From Winogradskyella sp. (GTDB lineage: Bacteria > Bacteroidota > Bacteroidia > Flavobacteriales > Flavobacteriaceae), in assembly GCF_025210595.1 (NCBI RefSeq), contig NZ_JAOARH010000051.1, forward strand, positions 1 through 42,590: DNA of 42,590 nucleotides, written 5' to 3'. A model generated the notes under the pieces. It ran no database searches and was not told the DNA's origin. It saw only the letters and a program-made list of their open reading frames with translations. The stretch's first letter is position 1; each line of letters begins with the position of its first letter. Positions 8,573 through 17,545 of this stretch are shown one piece after another. A program made the position numbers and the translations under genes.

Positions 8573-9925
8573 ATGGTTTTAAAAAATGCTAGCATATTAG
8601 TTGTTGATGATGATGCAGACGTACTTACTGCATTGCGCTTACTTCTTAAGCCTCAAGTTAAGGAAGTAATCACCGAAAAAAATCCTAATAATATTATTTC
8701 GCTTATTGAGCGTAATAACTTTGACATTATAATTCTAGATATGAATTTTAATGGACTTGTTAATACTGGTAATGAAGGTATTTTTTGGTTGAATAAAATT
8801 AAAAAACTAAATCCCGAAATAGCGGTTATTCTTATGACCGCCTATGCAGATATAGATTTAGCAATAAAAGGTCTTAAAGAAGGAGCATCTGATTTCTTAA
8901 TGAAACCTTGGAAAAATGATAAGATTCTCGAAACTACATCTACCATCTTAAAAAGTAAAACGTCTAGATCCACTAAAAAAGAAACTATAAACTCTAGTAG
9001 TGTAGAAATTATTGGCAACAGTGATGTGATGAACGATGTTTTTGTAAAATTAAAAAAAGTAGCACCTACAGATGCCAATGTTCTTATACTTGGCGAAAAT
9101 GGAACTGGTAAAGACTTAATAGCTAGAGCACTTCATGATAACTCAAATAGAAAAAACAAACCTTTTATAAAAGTTGATGTGGGAGCGTTGACATCTTCAC
9201 TGTTTGAGAGCGAACTTTTTGGATACAAAAAAGGTGCTTTTACCGATGCTCGCGAAGACAGAAAAGGACGTTTTGAAGCTGCTAATGGTGGCACATTATT
9301 TTTAGATGAGATTGGTAATATTACTTTAGCTCAACAAGCTAGGTTATTAACAGTTCTACAAAACAGACAGGTTACTCCTCTTGGCTCTAATACTTCTATT
9401 CCAATTGACATACGATTAATCTGTGCTACTAATGAAAACCCTAAAGTTTTGGCCGATGAAAAGCGATTTAGAAAAGATTTAATTTACAGAATTAATACGG
9501 TTGATATCATTGTACCACCTCTTCGTAATCGCGGAACAGATATCACAGAACTAGCTCATCATTTTGTTGCACTTTATGCTGAAAAATATAATAAAACTAA
9601 CTTCTCTTTCGATACTGGTTTTATTTCAAAATTGAAACAACATGACTTCCCAGGAAATGTTAGAGAATTACAATATGCTTTAGAACGCGCCGTAATTATG
9701 ACAGATGGCAATATGTTGAAACCTGAAGATTTAGTCTTTTCATCTATTGAAAGATCTACGGCAACAAAAAGCATAGAGACTACAAGCATGAACTTAGATG
9801 ACATTGAAAAAAATGCTATACTCACTGTATTAGAAAAACATAAAGGAAATGTCTCTAAATCTGCAAAAGAATTAGGTATCACAAGAGCTGCACTTTATAG
9901 ACGACTAGAGAAGCATGAACTTTAA
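8573..9925 (+). CDS. NtrC-family sigma-54-dependent response regulator
   Basis: 450 residues. Receiver domain 1-125 with acidic pocket D12/D13, phospho-acceptor D56 (IIILDMN) and K111. AAA+ domain 145-385: Walker A GENGTGKD at 174-181, the sigma-54 contact loop reads GAFTDA at 221-226 rather than GAFTGA, Walker B LFLDEIG from 243. C-terminal Fis-type helix-turn-helix (about 408-450, with GNVSKSAKELGIT). It activates sigma-54 promoters after phosphorylation by the kinase whose gene overlaps it by 11 bp. Being divergent from the export operon it is the likely activator of that operon, which is inference. Confidence 0.96.
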   Translation: MVLKNASILVVDDDADVLTALRLLLKPQVKEVITEKNPNNIISLIERNNFDIIILDMNFNGLVNTGNEGIFWLNKIKKLNPEIAVILMTAYADIDLAIKGLKEGASDFLMKPWKNDKILETTSTILKSKTSRSTKKETINSSSVEIIGNSDVMNDVFVKLKKVAPTDANVLILGENGTGKDLIARALHDNSNRKNKPFIKVDVGALTSSLFESELFGYKKGAFTDAREDRKGRFEAANGGTLFLDEIGNITLAQQARLLTVLQNRQVTPLGSNTSIPIDIRLICATNENPKVLADEKRFRKDLIYRINTVDIIVPPLRNRGTDITELAHHFVALYAEKYNKTNFSFDTGFISKLKQHDFPGNVRELQYALERAVIMTDGNMLKPEDLVFSSIERSTATKSIETTSMNLDDIEKNAILTVLEKHKGNVSKSAKELGITRAALYRRLEKHEL

Positions 9926-11258
9926 AGGTTACATCTTTAGACTACTTTTTAGAATTTTACTAATTACTAGTACAATTTTAGGTTTAACGTATTGTATTTA
10001 TAAAGATTACATCATTTATGTAGTCCTAACATGTCTAGCCTTACTTTATCTTATTGCAAACACTTACACTTTTGTAAAACGCCGTTTTGTAGCCATGGAT
10101 GACTTTTTTGAAGCCGTGAAATATCGTGATTTTTCGAGATGGTTTCCAGAGGACAGAGGCCCTAAGGATATTCGGTTTTTATATGCAGGATTTAATGAAA
10201 TTAATAGAACCATAAAAGAAATTAATTCTAAAAATGAAGCCCAATATGTTTATCTTCAAAAAATTCTAGAAATGGTAGATATAGGCATTATTGCCTATAA
10301 TCTAGAGACGGGAGATGTTCTATGGTCCAATGATTCTTTTAGTGATATATTAGATTTACCATCATTTAAAAACATCCGCTTTGTTGAAAGCAGAAAACCG
10401 GAGTTGTTTAATACAGTTTTTGAAACCTATCATAGAGAACCTAATTCTATATCCATTTCACTGCAAAATGAGAGCATTAAAATCTTAATATCTGACACTG
10501 TTTTTCAAGTAGATGAAGATGCATTTAAACTAGTTGTTATACAAGATATTGATAACACCTTGAATAAAAATGAGTCTGAATCTTGGAAAAAATTATTGAG
10601 TGTTATGACTCATGAAATTATGAATTCCATTGCTCCAATTTCGTCTTTAGCAGATACTTTGCAATTCAATTTACAATTAGCAATAGAACAACCAAAGGAA
10701 AATTCATTAGAATTAGAAGATTTAAATGCAGGAATTAAAACCATAAAAAATCGAAGCGAAGGTTTATTGAAATTCGCTAAAACCTATCGTAGCTTAAGCA
10801 AAGTCACCAATCTTAACCTACAACGAGTTAGAATATCAGAACTATTTAATAATATTCAATTATTGATGGCGCCTTCAATTGAGGCAAAGCATATTAATAT
10901 TGAATTTAAGATTTCTGGACCAAAATTAGAGTTAGATATAGACACACATCTCATTGAACAAGTTTTAATCAACTTAATACTTAATGCCGTTGACGCATGT
11001 AAAAACAGTGAAAACCCAGAGATTAAAGTCATTGCTACTCAAAACTCAAACAGAGATATTGTTATTAAAGTCTATGATAACGGTACAGGCATACCACAAG
11101 ACATTCTTGAGAATATATTTGTTCCATTCTTTACGAGTAAAGCTACTGGTAGTGGAATTGGACTAAGTCTTTGTAAACAAATTATGCTACTTCACAAAGG
11201 AAGAATTATCGTAAAAAGTATAGAAGGAGAAGGCACTGTATTTAGTCTTGTTTTTTAG
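9915..11258 (+). CDS. NtrY-like sensor histidine kinase
   Basis: 447 residues. Two TM segments at about 9-28 and 33-52 with almost no periplasmic loop, so the signal is probably sensed in the membrane or cytoplasm. A HAMP-like/PAS region (about 60-215) is followed by an atypical DHp segment with H233 in [13 protein letters not shown], the NtrY-type H-box, and an HATPase_c domain with N box [12 protein letters not shown]1 VYDNGTGI and G2 GSGIGLSLC. The ATG lies inside the 3' end of the regulator gene (11-bp overlap), so the two are translationally coupled cognate partners. Confidence 0.95.
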   Translation: MNFKGYIFRLLFRILLITSTILGLTYCIYKDYIIYVVLTCLALLYLIANTYTFVKRRFVAMDDFFEAVKYRDFSRWFPEDRGPKDIRFLYAGFNEINRTIKEINSKNEAQYVYLQKILEMVDIGIIAYNLETGDVLWSNDSFSDILDLPSFKNIRFVESRKPELFNTVFETYHREPNSISISLQNESIKILISDTVFQVDEDAFKLVVIQDIDNTLNKNESESWKKLLSVMTHEIMNSIAPISSLADTLQFNLQLAIEQPKENSLELEDLNAGIKTIKNRSEGLLKFAKTYRSLSKVTNLNLQRVRISELFNNIQLLMAPSIEAKHINIEFKISGPKLELDIDTHLIEQVLINLILNAVDACKNSENPEIKVIATQNSNRDIVIKVYDNGTGIPQDILENIFVPFFTSKATGSGIGLSLCKQIMLLHKGRIIVKSIEGEGTVFSLVF

Positions 11259-11517
11259 CTTCTGTTCAATTTTTAGTTTTCTTATACCATAATTCACAAG
11301 CTCTTTTATGGTTACTACATTTAAAGAAAACGCTAAAACCACACACAACAAACTAAGAAAAAAACAGCATGATTAAACCAATAATATAACCCTATAAATG
11401 ATGCCCAAAGAACCATTTAGAGCACAACAATATATAGCTCCCACCTATTAGTTAAGCTCAATTCACAACCTATAATTGGTGTTATAAAATTTCTTTTGAA
11501 AGTGTCTATTTTAGAAT
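11259..11517. other. Convergent intergenic gap with no identifiable element
   Basis: This 259-bp gap separates the 3' ends of the kinase (+) and dsbD (-) genes. I found no strong hairpin with a T-run, no tRNA-like structure and only ORFs of 16-22 codons, which I do not regard as genes. Confidence 0.5.
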
Positions 11518-13905
11518 TTAGTCTTTCTTAAAATTATCTATACCTGTTTTAAGCCAATTATTATACTCTTCAACATCTGGAGTGTAACCAACCGGATCAA
11601 TTATATTTTCCTCATTATGATCCATAAGCACGTAATAAGGTTGGGTATTAGTTTTGTACCTAATGGTTTGCATCTCACTCCATTTCTGACCAACATTTCT
11701 TAGTTTTTTCCCAGGCTTCAATTTTGAATCTGGCGCTTGTCCTTCAGGAAACTTTATCTGCTCATCTACATATAAAGAGATTAAAACTACATCGTTTTTC
11801 AACTTAGATAATATTTTAGGTTTAACCCATACGTTTTGTTCCATTTTACGACAATTTACACAAGCCCAGCCAGTAAAATCTAACATAACAGGTTTTCCTA
11901 CTTCTTTTGCATACGCTAAACCTTTTTCATAATCATTAAATGCTAAAATATCATGAGGTGCTAAAAGGTGTGCGCCATCTGGTAAATCTTCAGCGTGGAC
12001 AGAACCAGCACTACCACCTTTTGAGTTTCCTACACCATAAGGAGATTCACTATAATCTATTGGTGGTGGAAAAGCACTAATAATATTTAAAGGTGCTCCC
12101 CAAAGACCAGGAATCATATATACTGTAAACGATAAGGTTAATAGACCTAATAATAATCTACCAACTGAAATATGCTTTAAAGGCGAATCGTGTGGTAATT
12201 GAATTTTTCCAAAAAGATATAAAGACAATGCACCAAAAATAGCTATCCAAATAGCTAAAAACACTTCGCGCTCTAACCAATGTAATTGTAATACTAAATC
12301 TGCTTGAGATAAAAATTTAAAAGCTAAAGCTAACTCTAAAAACCCTAATACGACCTTAACTGTATTTAACCAACCACCAGATTTAGGCAACGAATTTAAC
12401 CATCCTGGGAAAGCTGCAAATAAAGCAAATGGAAGTGCTATTGCTGTAGAAAATCCTAACATACCTATAACTGGTGCAACACCACCTTTTGAAGCTGCTT
12501 CAACTAGAATTGTTCCAACTATTGGCCCTGTACAAGAAAAAGACACTATAGCTAATGCAAGTGCCATAAAAAATATACCTACAAGACCTCCTCTATCGGC
12601 TTGTCTATCTGCTTTATTAGCCCATGAATTTGGTAAAACAATCTCAAATGCTCCTAAAAATGAAATTGCAAAAACAACTAACAATAAAAAGAAAATAAGG
12701 TTAAACCAAACATTAGTTGCTAGCGCATTCAATGCATCTGCACCAAATATTGCAGTTATAATTGTTCCTAACAGAACATAAATAACAATGATAGATAATC
12801 CATAAATAACAGCATTTCTAATGCCTTTAGTTTTAGATTTACTTTGCTTAATAAAGAAGCTTACAGTCATTGGTATCATAGGAAACACACAAGGCGTTAA
12901 TAACGCAACAAAACCTGATAAAAACGCTACTAAAAAAATAGACCATAAGCCTTTAGTGGCTCCTTTATCTTTTTTGGTTTTAATATCTGAGCCTTTTACA
13001 GCTTTTGTTAAGTCATAATCTAAATCTAAAAAACTTGGCGCTAAACATTGCTTATCATCACATGCCATAAAGCCTACTTCGGCTTTAATGTTTTTTATAT
13101 TCTTATCAGTAACTTCTATTTTTTGCTTAAAAACAGTGGACTTTTTGAAGAATTTAATCTTTAATTCAAAAACTTTGTCCATTACTTCTTTTCCCTCCGC
13201 TTCGATAGTTTCACCTATTAACTTAACTCCATCTTTAACAGTATAATCAAACGAAGTTGCAATTGGACCACCTTCCGGAACTGTTTGTGAATACAGTTTC
13301 CAATTATCATCAATATTAGCAGTTGAAACTAAAATATATTCTGTATCTGAAACTTTCTCTACTGAGGTTTTCCATTTAACTGGCTCTAAAATACCTGAAG
13401 TAGAATTATCTTCATTTTCACCAAAAGACAATTGATTAGACTTTGCTTGTTCAAGGTTAAATTTTAGGTCTACATAAGTTGGTGGAAGACACTTTTCATC
13501 ATCACAAACCATAAATCCAACCTCACCTTCTACAATAGACAGTTCTTTATTTAATACTTTGATACGCTGTCTAAATTCAGTCTTATTTTCAAAGAATTTA
13601 ATCTTCATTTCAAAAACCGGATCATCAACAACATGACCTTCTTCTTCTTGTGTTTTCCCATCTTTTTGATAAGCTGAATCTTCTTTATAAGAAAACGAGG
13701 TAGGTATTGGACCACCTTCTGGCACTTCTTGAGAATATAAATGCCAACCACTATCAATTGTAGCACTAGAAATTAAATCGTACTCATTATCTGAAATTTT
13801 TTCTACACTAGTTTCCCATTTTACAGGTTCAAAAACTTGGGCAGATAGATTAAATGAAAAACAAAATGCTAAAAAGCAGTATAGGAGGGCTTTTTTTATA
13901 GACAT
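11518..13905 (-). CDS. DsbD-type thiol:disulfide interchange protein with duplicated N-terminal domain
   Basis: 795 residues from the ATG at 13905; an upstream TTG adding 7 residues is less likely because the signal peptide [20 protein letters not shown] begins at the ATG. After it come two tandem DsbD-alpha-like domains (about 23-155 and 165-300), each opening with EPVKW.TSVEK and each ending with a Cys pair, CDDEKC and CDDKQC. Then an eight-TM DsbD-beta/CcdA region (about 315-600, with [10 protein letters not shown] and FSCTGPIVG) and a C-terminal thioredoxin domain with CVNC near residue 680. It carries electrons from cytoplasmic thioredoxin to periplasmic thiols. The duplicated alpha domain is unusual compared with the single one of E. 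coli DsbD. Confidence 0.94.
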   Translation of the reverse strand: MSIKKALLYCFLAFCFSFNLSAQVFEPVKWETSVEKISDNEYDLISSATIDSGWHLYSQEVPEGGPIPTSFSYKEDSAYQKDGKTQEEEGHVVDDPVFEMKIKFFENKTEFRQRIKVLNKELSIVEGEVGFMVCDDEKCLPPTYVDLKFNLEQAKSNQLSFGENEDNSTSGILEPVKWKTSVEKVSDTEYILVSTANIDDNWKLYSQTVPEGGPIATSFDYTVKDGVKLIGETIEAEGKEVMDKVFELKIKFFKKSTVFKQKIEVTDKNIKNIKAEVGFMACDDKQCLAPSFLDLDYDLTKAVKGSDIKTKKDKGATKGLWSIFLVAFLSGFVALLTPCVFPMIPMTVSFFIKQSKSKTKGIRNAVIYGLSIIVIYVLLGTIITAIFGADALNALATNVWFNLIFFLLLVVFAISFLGAFEIVLPNSWANKADRQADRGGLVGIFFMALALAIVSFSCTGPIVGTILVEAASKGGVAPVIGMLGFSTAIALPFALFAAFPGWLNSLPKSGGWLNTVKVVLGFLELALAFKFLSQADLVLQLHWLEREVFLAIWIAIFGALSLYLFGKIQLPHDSPLKHISVGRLLLGLLTLSFTVYMIPGLWGAPLNIISAFPPPIDYSESPYGVGNSKGGSAGSVHAEDLPDGAHLLAPHDILAFNDYEKGLAYAKEVGKPVMLDFTGWACVNCRKMEQNVWVKPKILSKLKNDVVLISLYVDEQIKFPEGQAPDSKLKPGKKLRNVGQKWSEMQTIRYKTNTQPYYVLMDHNEENIIDPVGYTPDVEEYNNWLKTGIDNFKKD

Positions 13906-13997
13906 ATACAAAATATTAATGCGCAAAAAATCAAAATTGCGATTTTATTATTTTTTAAAAGTCGTCTAATTTATAAAAACCTTAGGAATTATTTATA

Positions 13998-14017
13998 GTG
14001 ATTTTATATAATATCAC
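13998..14017. promoter_or_regulatory. Near-perfect 20-bp palindrome upstream of dsbD
   Basis: GTGATTTTATATAATATCAC matches its own reverse complement at 18 of 20 positions. It lies about 95-110 bp upstream of the dsbD ATG. The spacing between GTGA and TCAC (12) is too wide for a CRP/FNR site. Possible operator. Confidence 0.4.
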
Positions 14018-14025
14018 AATTGTTA

Positions 14026-14054
14026 CAAAGTAAAACGTAAGATCGTTTACTTTG
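14026..14054. promoter_or_regulatory. Inverted repeat upstream of dsbD
   Basis: CAAAGTAAAACG (14026-14037) pairs with CGTTTACTTTG (14044-14054) with one unpaired base and a 6-nt loop. It sits in the 247-bp region between the dsbD start and the rhodanese terminator, together with the palindrome at 13998. Operator or 5' leader hairpin; function unknown. Confidence 0.4.
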
Positions 14055-14116
14055 AGAGGTTAAAATAGATCTATTTTTTCTATATCTTGAAATTTATAAC
14101 GCTAATAAACAGAACA

Positions 14117-14146
14117 TAAAAAAACCGAACAAAATTGTTCGGTTTT
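14117..14146 (-). terminator. Terminator of the rhodanese pair
   Basis: AAAACCGAAC (14121-14130) pairs with GTTCGGTTTT (14137-14146). On the minus strand the hairpin is followed by a T-run, 7 bp after the stop of the rhodanese lipoprotein gene. A classic intrinsic terminator. Confidence 0.85.
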
Positions 14147-14152
14147 ATAAAT

Positions 14153-14563
14153 TTAAGACTTTACTTCGATATCGATTTTATCAGAATGTCGCCATTTTGA
14201 AATGCCTCCTTCTAAATCGTAAATTTTTTCAAATCCTGCATCTTTTAGTTTTTTTGCACATTTGGCACTTCTATTACCTCGTCTACAATACAGAATTACA
14301 GGTTTTGTTTTATCTAATTTTGTAATATCCTCATCAAAAGTTGGTGAGTTATAGTCTATATTTTGAGAATTAGCTATACGCTCTTCACTATACTCTTTTG
14401 GAGTACGAACATCTACTAATTGTACATCCTCTAACTCGAGGATAGATTGCATCTCTTCTGCAGTTACAAGTTTTACTCCTGTATTTTCTATTTTACTATC
14501 AATACAACTAGTACCAAAACTCACTACTAACAAAAAACAACTGATTATAAATAATTTTCTCAT
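14153..14563 (-). CDS. Rhodanese-domain lipoprotein
   Basis: 136 residues. The signal peptide ends in a lipobox with C20 (FGTSC), so it should be anchored in the periplasm or outer membrane. A single rhodanese domain spans about 33-133: the LVDVRTPKEY motif at 49-58 and the active-site loop CRRGNRSA with the persulfide Cys at 93. The CR..GNRSA loop is the usual six-residue sulfurtransferase type. It lies 41 bp after the cytoplasmic rhodanese gene and shares its terminator; the pair could pass sulfane sulfur or monitor periplasmic thiol state. Function beyond the family is not known to me. Confidence 0.9.
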   Translation of the reverse strand: MRKLFIISCFLLVVSFGTSCIDSKIENTGVKLVTAEEMQSILELEDVQLVDVRTPKEYSEERIANSQNIDYNSPTFDEDITKLDKTKPVILYCRRGNRSAKCAKKLKDAGFEKIYDLEGGISKWRHSDKIDIEVKS

Positions 14564-14604
14564 ACCTGTGACCTGAAAAATTCAGGATATTTTTAGTTAT
14601 TCTT

Positions 14605-14919
14605 TTATTCTATAAGTACAACCTCACCTTGCCATTGGCTAAAACCGCCAACTAAATTATAGGTGTTTTCAAATCCTAACTGGTTCATTACAGCGCATGC
14701 TTGTGCGCTTCGTCCACCAGCTTTACAATATACATAATAGTTTTTGGTTTTATCTAGCTTATCTACTTCATAAATAAAACCTTGACCTTTATATATATCT
14801 ATATGAATAGCGTTAGGTATTACTCCTAATTCTATTTCTTCTTGAGTTCTAACATCTAAAACAACTGCGTTCTTATCTTCCTCTAGTTGTTTTATCCAAT
14901 CATTTTGTAATAAATCCAC
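14605..14919 (-). CDS. Cytoplasmic rhodanese-domain protein
   Basis: 104 residues with no signal peptide. A single rhodanese domain fills the protein: VLDVRTQEE at 20-28 and active-site loop CKAGGRSA with C65. It is similar in plan to GlpE-like sulfurtransferases that move sulfane sulfur to cyanide, thioredoxin or another thiol acceptor. It precedes the lipoprotein rhodanese in a two-gene unit bounded by the redoxin terminator upstream and its own terminator downstream, so it should be transcribed from the 14920-14970 region, where a 16-bp palindrome lies. Confidence 0.9.
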   Translation of the reverse strand: MDLLQNDWIKQLEEDKNAVVLDVRTQEEIELGVIPNAIHIDIYKGQGFIYEVDKLDKTKNYYVYCKAGGRSAQACAVMNQLGFENTYNLVGGFSQWQGEVVLIE

Positions 14920-14928
14920 GTTTTATAG

Positions 14929-14944
14929 TTTGTTTATAAACAAA
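14929..14944. promoter_or_regulatory. Perfect 16-bp palindrome in the rhodanese promoter
   Basis: TTTGTTTATAAACAAA is completely self-complementary. On the minus strand a -7-like TAATTTTG box (14948-14941) overlaps it, and the gene's ATG is at 14919, so a bound protein would block transcription. The TTTGT...ACAAA ends resemble the MarR-promoter repeats at 16347-16377. Confidence 0.5.
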
Positions 14945-14970
14945 ATTAACATTTCCTTATGATATAGACG

Positions 14971-15001
14971 AAAAAAAATCCGAAGTGTTACACTTCGGAT
15001 T
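14971..15001 (-). terminator. Terminator of the tlpA-redoxin unit
   Basis: AATCCGAAGTG (14977-14987) pairs perfectly with CACTTCGGATT (14991-15001) around a 3-nt loop. On the minus strand a T8 run follows. It ends the transcript of the redoxin gene (stop at 15043) and separates it from the rhodanese unit. Confidence 0.9.
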
Positions 15002-15042
15002 AAATTTTAACAAAATTAGTCGTTATAGTTATAAATTATGCT

Positions 15043-15654
15043 TTAGACCTTTATAGAACAACCAATTGCTCTGGTTCTATTTACTTCAACTTCCTTACCT
15101 TGCAATAACGCATCTACAGCATTTTCTACATATTTATCATTGACAGCACTAGCGTCTTTATAGTTATCATCTATGGCACCAATATACTTTACTTCATTTC
15201 CTTTTTTAGTTTTTTCTAAAATGTATACATGTGGTGTTTTTGTTGCTCCATATCGTGGATAAACTTTCTGTCCTTCATCCATTAAATAAGGAAATGTAAA
15301 ACCTTTAGCTTTTGCTCTAGCTTTCATAGCTTCCATACTATCTCCAGGTTTTACATCTGTATTATTAGGCATAATAGCAATTACAGGATACCCTTTATCT
15401 GCATACTTTTTGTTTAATGCCTCTACTCTATCCTCGTATGCTACTGCATAAGGACAAGTATTGCAAGTAAATACAACAATAAACCCTTTAGCGTCTTTAA
15501 AGTCTGCAAGCGATACCATATTGCCATCTATATTTTCTAAACTAAAGTCTGTAGCTATATCGCCTATTTCATATCCTTTTCCTTCAGTTTTAATTGTAAA
15601 AGCAGATAGTGTACATGTTAATACAACTACTGCGAGTAATTTTAAAGTTTTCAT
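15043..15654 (-). CDS. Secreted thioredoxin-fold redoxin (AhpC/TSA-like)
   Basis: 203 residues with a cleavable signal peptide (about 1-22). A thioredoxin-fold redoxin domain covers about 30-180; the motif CNTCP places C64 and C67 at the CXXC active-site position after the FIVVFT strand, and a cis-Pro-like TPHVYI segment follows near 145. A third Cys near the C-terminus (IGCSIKV) may be resolving. Such proteins in Bacteroidetes are annotated as thioredoxin family/peroxiredoxin-like; whether it reduces peroxides or disulfides cannot be decided here. It follows the TlpA-like gene and shares the terminator at 14971. Confidence 0.9.
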   Translation of the reverse strand: MKTLKLLAVVVLTCTLSAFTIKTEGKGYEIGDIATDFSLENIDGNMVSLADFKDAKGFIVVFTCNTCPYAVAYEDRVEALNKKYADKGYPVIAIMPNNTDVKPGDSMEAMKARAKAKGFTFPYLMDEGQKVYPRYGATKTPHVYILEKTKKGNEVKYIGAIDDNYKDASAVNDKYVENAVDALLQGKEVEVNRTRAIGCSIKV

Positions 15655-15721
15655 TATGTGAATTTTTTGAATTGTTTTGTTTTAAATGATTAAAATTATT
15701 TATGAAATATTCCAAATGTCA

Positions 15722-16255
15722 TTATGGGCTTAAAAATTGTTTTAGTTCGGTTTCTAACTCCTCTTTTGTAAACGATCGCTCATAGAATTGGCGTTTATTT
15801 TTATTATAAATGATGGTTGCAGGTAAAGCTCCCGTCCATTTTTCATTTATAGCTGGTATCCATCTATTTTGATTAACATCATCAAAAGCAACTATTTTAG
15901 ATTGTAAATTGTGCTTCTTTATAAATGGTTTTAGTTTAGAATCGTAATCTCTAGGAAAATCTAAACTCACCAATAATACTTCTACATTATTGTTTTTATA
16001 AGTTTTATTAATTTCTTCAAAATAAGGTAATTCTTTTACACATGGAGCACACCACGTTGCCCAAAAATTAACAACATGGACTTTATCATCACCTTTGTTA
16101 ATTAATGGCTCTAAACCATCATAATCAAAAACCTCTAATTTGTAATCTAATTGTGTACTATTAGTAACTTCCTCAGCACCAATCACGCCAGTAATACTTG
16201 TTTCATTTTTGCAAGATAAAAAAACTAATACCACAATTATTAAAGTATACTTCAT
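15722..16255 (-). CDS. TlpA/ResA-like thioredoxin lipoprotein
   Basis: 177 residues. Lipobox Cys at 15 (VFLSC) gives a membrane-anchored periplasmic protein. The thioredoxin domain has WATWCAPC with C69 and C72, the signature of TlpA/ResA-type reductants, and a LPATIIYN cis-Pro region near 145. It probably receives electrons from a DsbD-type protein such as the one encoded at 11518 and reduces periplasmic cysteines, for example in cytochrome c maturation; partner assignment is inference. Divergent from the marR-like gene, with 120 bp between start codons. Confidence 0.92.
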   Translation of the reverse strand: MKYTLIIVVLVFLSCKNETSITGVIGAEEVTNSTQLDYKLEVFDYDGLEPLINKGDDKVHVVNFWATWCAPCVKELPYFEEINKTYKNNNVEVLLVSLDFPRDYDSKLKPFIKKHNLQSKIVAFDDVNQNRWIPAINEKWTGALPATIIYNKNKRQFYERSFTKEELETELKQFLSP

Positions 16256-16321
16256 CTCATAAATTTATTAATCAAAACCTTAGGCTTAAAAAATTTAACA
16301 AAAAATTATAGCGAACTAAGC

Positions 16322-16351
16322 TTGTACAAAAGTAAATCAATTATATATTTG
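16322..16351 (+). promoter_or_regulatory. Promoter of the marR-yceI unit
   Basis: TTG at 16322-16324, 19-bp spacer, TATATTTG at 16344-16351, fitting the Bacteroidetes -33/-7 pattern. The predicted transcription start is near 16357-16359, giving a leader of about 18 nt. Confidence 0.6.
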
Positions 16352-16377
16352 TATACACAATATTTGTATAGACAAAT
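16347..16377. promoter_or_regulatory. Two tandem operator-like repeats over the marR start
   Basis: ATTTGTATACACAA (16347-16360) and ATTTGTATAGACAAAT (16362-16377) are a direct repeat with a 15-bp period. The second is an inverted repeat with perfect 6-bp arms (ATTTGT/ACAAAT), the first has 4-bp arms. They overlap the -7 box, the predicted start site and the ATG, so they suit autorepression by the MarR protein. A further TTGTACAA palindrome lies at 16322-16329. Confidence 0.55.
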
Positions 16378-16828
16378 GTCGATAGAAGAAGATATAAAAA
16401 GTACTGTAAAATTAGATGAGCGTCAGAAAACCATCATCAATCTAGTTTACACCAATAATTGGTTAAAAGAAAAAGCGATGTACTTTTTTAAAGATTATGA
16501 TTTATCGGCTGAGCAATATAATGTCTTAAGAATATTAAGAGGACAAAAAGGAAATCCTGCCAATTTAAGCACTTTACAAGAGCGAATGTTAAACAAAATG
16601 AGTAACACAACACGCCTTGTAGACAAACTAGTTTCTAAAGAATTAGTTATACGTCAGCAATGCGCTACTAACAGAAGAAAAATTGAAATTTATATTACAG
16701 AAAAAGGTTTAGAATTATTAGCTGAATTAGATCCAAAAATCAATCAGAATAATGATAATACAACAAAAAACTTAAGTCTAGAAGAACTAAAAACATTAAA
16801 CACGCTTTTAGACAAACTAAGATTTTAA
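16376..16828 (+). CDS. MarR-family transcriptional regulator
   Basis: 150 residues from the ATG at 16376; the in-frame TTG at 16322 is inside the promoter and rejected. A winged helix-turn-helix spans about 45-115 (LSAEQYNVLRILRG, recognition helix near MLNKMSNTTRLVDKL, wing RRKIEIYITEKG). One Cys, C96, lies in the wing just before NRRK, a position where thiol modification could affect DNA binding. It is followed 24 bp later by yceI. The MarR-YceI pair next to thioredoxin-like genes suggests response to oxidative or thiol stress, which is inference. Confidence 0.93.
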   Translation: MSIEEDIKSTVKLDERQKTIINLVYTNNWLKEKAMYFFKDYDLSAEQYNVLRILRGQKGNPANLSTLQERMLNKMSNTTRLVDKLVSKELVIRQQCATNRRKIEIYITEKGLELLAELDPKINQNNDNTTKNLSLEELKTLNTLLDKLRF

Positions 16829-16851
16829 CAAAAACTCAAAAATTAATACTT

Positions 16852-17424
16852 ATGAAAAAGAATATTTTAAGATCTGCATTTATACTAGTTTTAGCTTTAG
16901 CTCTAGTATCATTTACATCAAAAACATCAAAAAAAGTAGATGTAAGCAAAAGTAAAGTTACTTGGAAAGGTTATAAAGTTACAGGTTCTCATGAAGGAAC
17001 AATTAACTTGAAATCTGGCGTTATAGAACTAGAAGACGATAAATTAATTGGCGGTAACTTTACCATGGATATGACTAGCATAAACACTACAGACATTAAA
17101 GGTGAATATGCTAAAAAATTAGATGGTCATCTTAAATCTGACGACTTTTTTGGTACAGACAACTATCCTACATCAACACTAAAAATTACTGATTCAGAAT
17201 CTAAAGGAAAAAACACCTATTCGGTTACAGCCGATTTAACCATAAAAGGAAAAACACATCCTGTTACATTTAACATATCTATTAATGGTAGTAAAGCAAC
17301 TGCAAACCTAAAAATAGATAGAACAAAATACGATATTAAATATGGCTCTTCTAGCTTTTTTGACAACCTAAAAGACAAAGCCATTGATAACGAATTTGAT
17401 TTAACGGTAGACTTACAATTTTAA
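16852..17424 (+). CDS. YceI-family periplasmic protein
   Basis: 190 residues with an N-terminal signal peptide (about 1-22, LVLALALVSFTSK). The mature part is a single YceI lipocalin-like beta-barrel, with VDVSKSKVTWKGYKVTG at the start, the loop GHLKSDDFFGTDNYPTSTL and FNISINGSKATANLKIDRTKYDIKYGSSSFF near the end. YceI proteins bind polyisoprenoid chains; in many Bacteroidetes the gene follows a MarR or sigma factor and is stress-induced. It is 24 bp downstream of the marR gene and ends at a clear terminator. Confidence 0.93.
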   Translation: MKKNILRSAFILVLALALVSFTSKTSKKVDVSKSKVTWKGYKVTGSHEGTINLKSGVIELEDDKLIGGNFTMDMTSINTTDIKGEYAKKLDGHLKSDDFFGTDNYPTSTLKITDSESKGKNTYSVTADLTIKGKTHPVTFNISINGSKATANLKIDRTKYDIKYGSSSFFDNLKDKAIDNEFDLTVDLQF

Positions 17425-17470
17425 ACTTAAATGAAAAAGAAAGATTAATAGCAACCCTTAATTAAAACTG

Positions 17471-17500
17471 AGACTGTCTTTTATAGGCAGTCTTTTTTAT
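17471..17500 (+). terminator. Terminator after yceI
   Basis: AGACTGTC (17471-17478) pairs with GGCAGTCT (17486-17493, one G-U) around a TTTTATA loop, followed by a T6 run. It isolates the marR-yceI unit from the trp operon. Confidence 0.8.
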
Positions 17501-17506
17501 TTTTTA

Positions 17507-17537
17507 TTTGATTTATAACTTTGGATTTCTATATTTG
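17507..17537 (+). promoter_or_regulatory. Promoter of the trp operon
   Basis: TTTG at 17507-17510, exactly 19 bp, then TATATTTG at 17530-17537: both Bacteroidetes housekeeping boxes match. A second perfect -7 box, TAACTTTG, is at 17516-17523 but lacks a good -33 box. With the first pair the RNA would start only a few bases before the leader ATG at 17546; with the second, about 17 nt before it. Confidence 0.65.
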
Positions 17538-17545
17538 AATTAAAT

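Noticed and set aside
11325-11450. Two tiny ORFs (22 and 16 codons) in the convergent gap after the kinase
   Set aside because: No promoter, no terminator, no recognisable peptide character; expected by chance.
16322-16375. TTG start that would extend the MarR protein by 18 residues
   Set aside because: The extension is translated from the promoter and operator repeats; the ATG at 16376 is a normal start.
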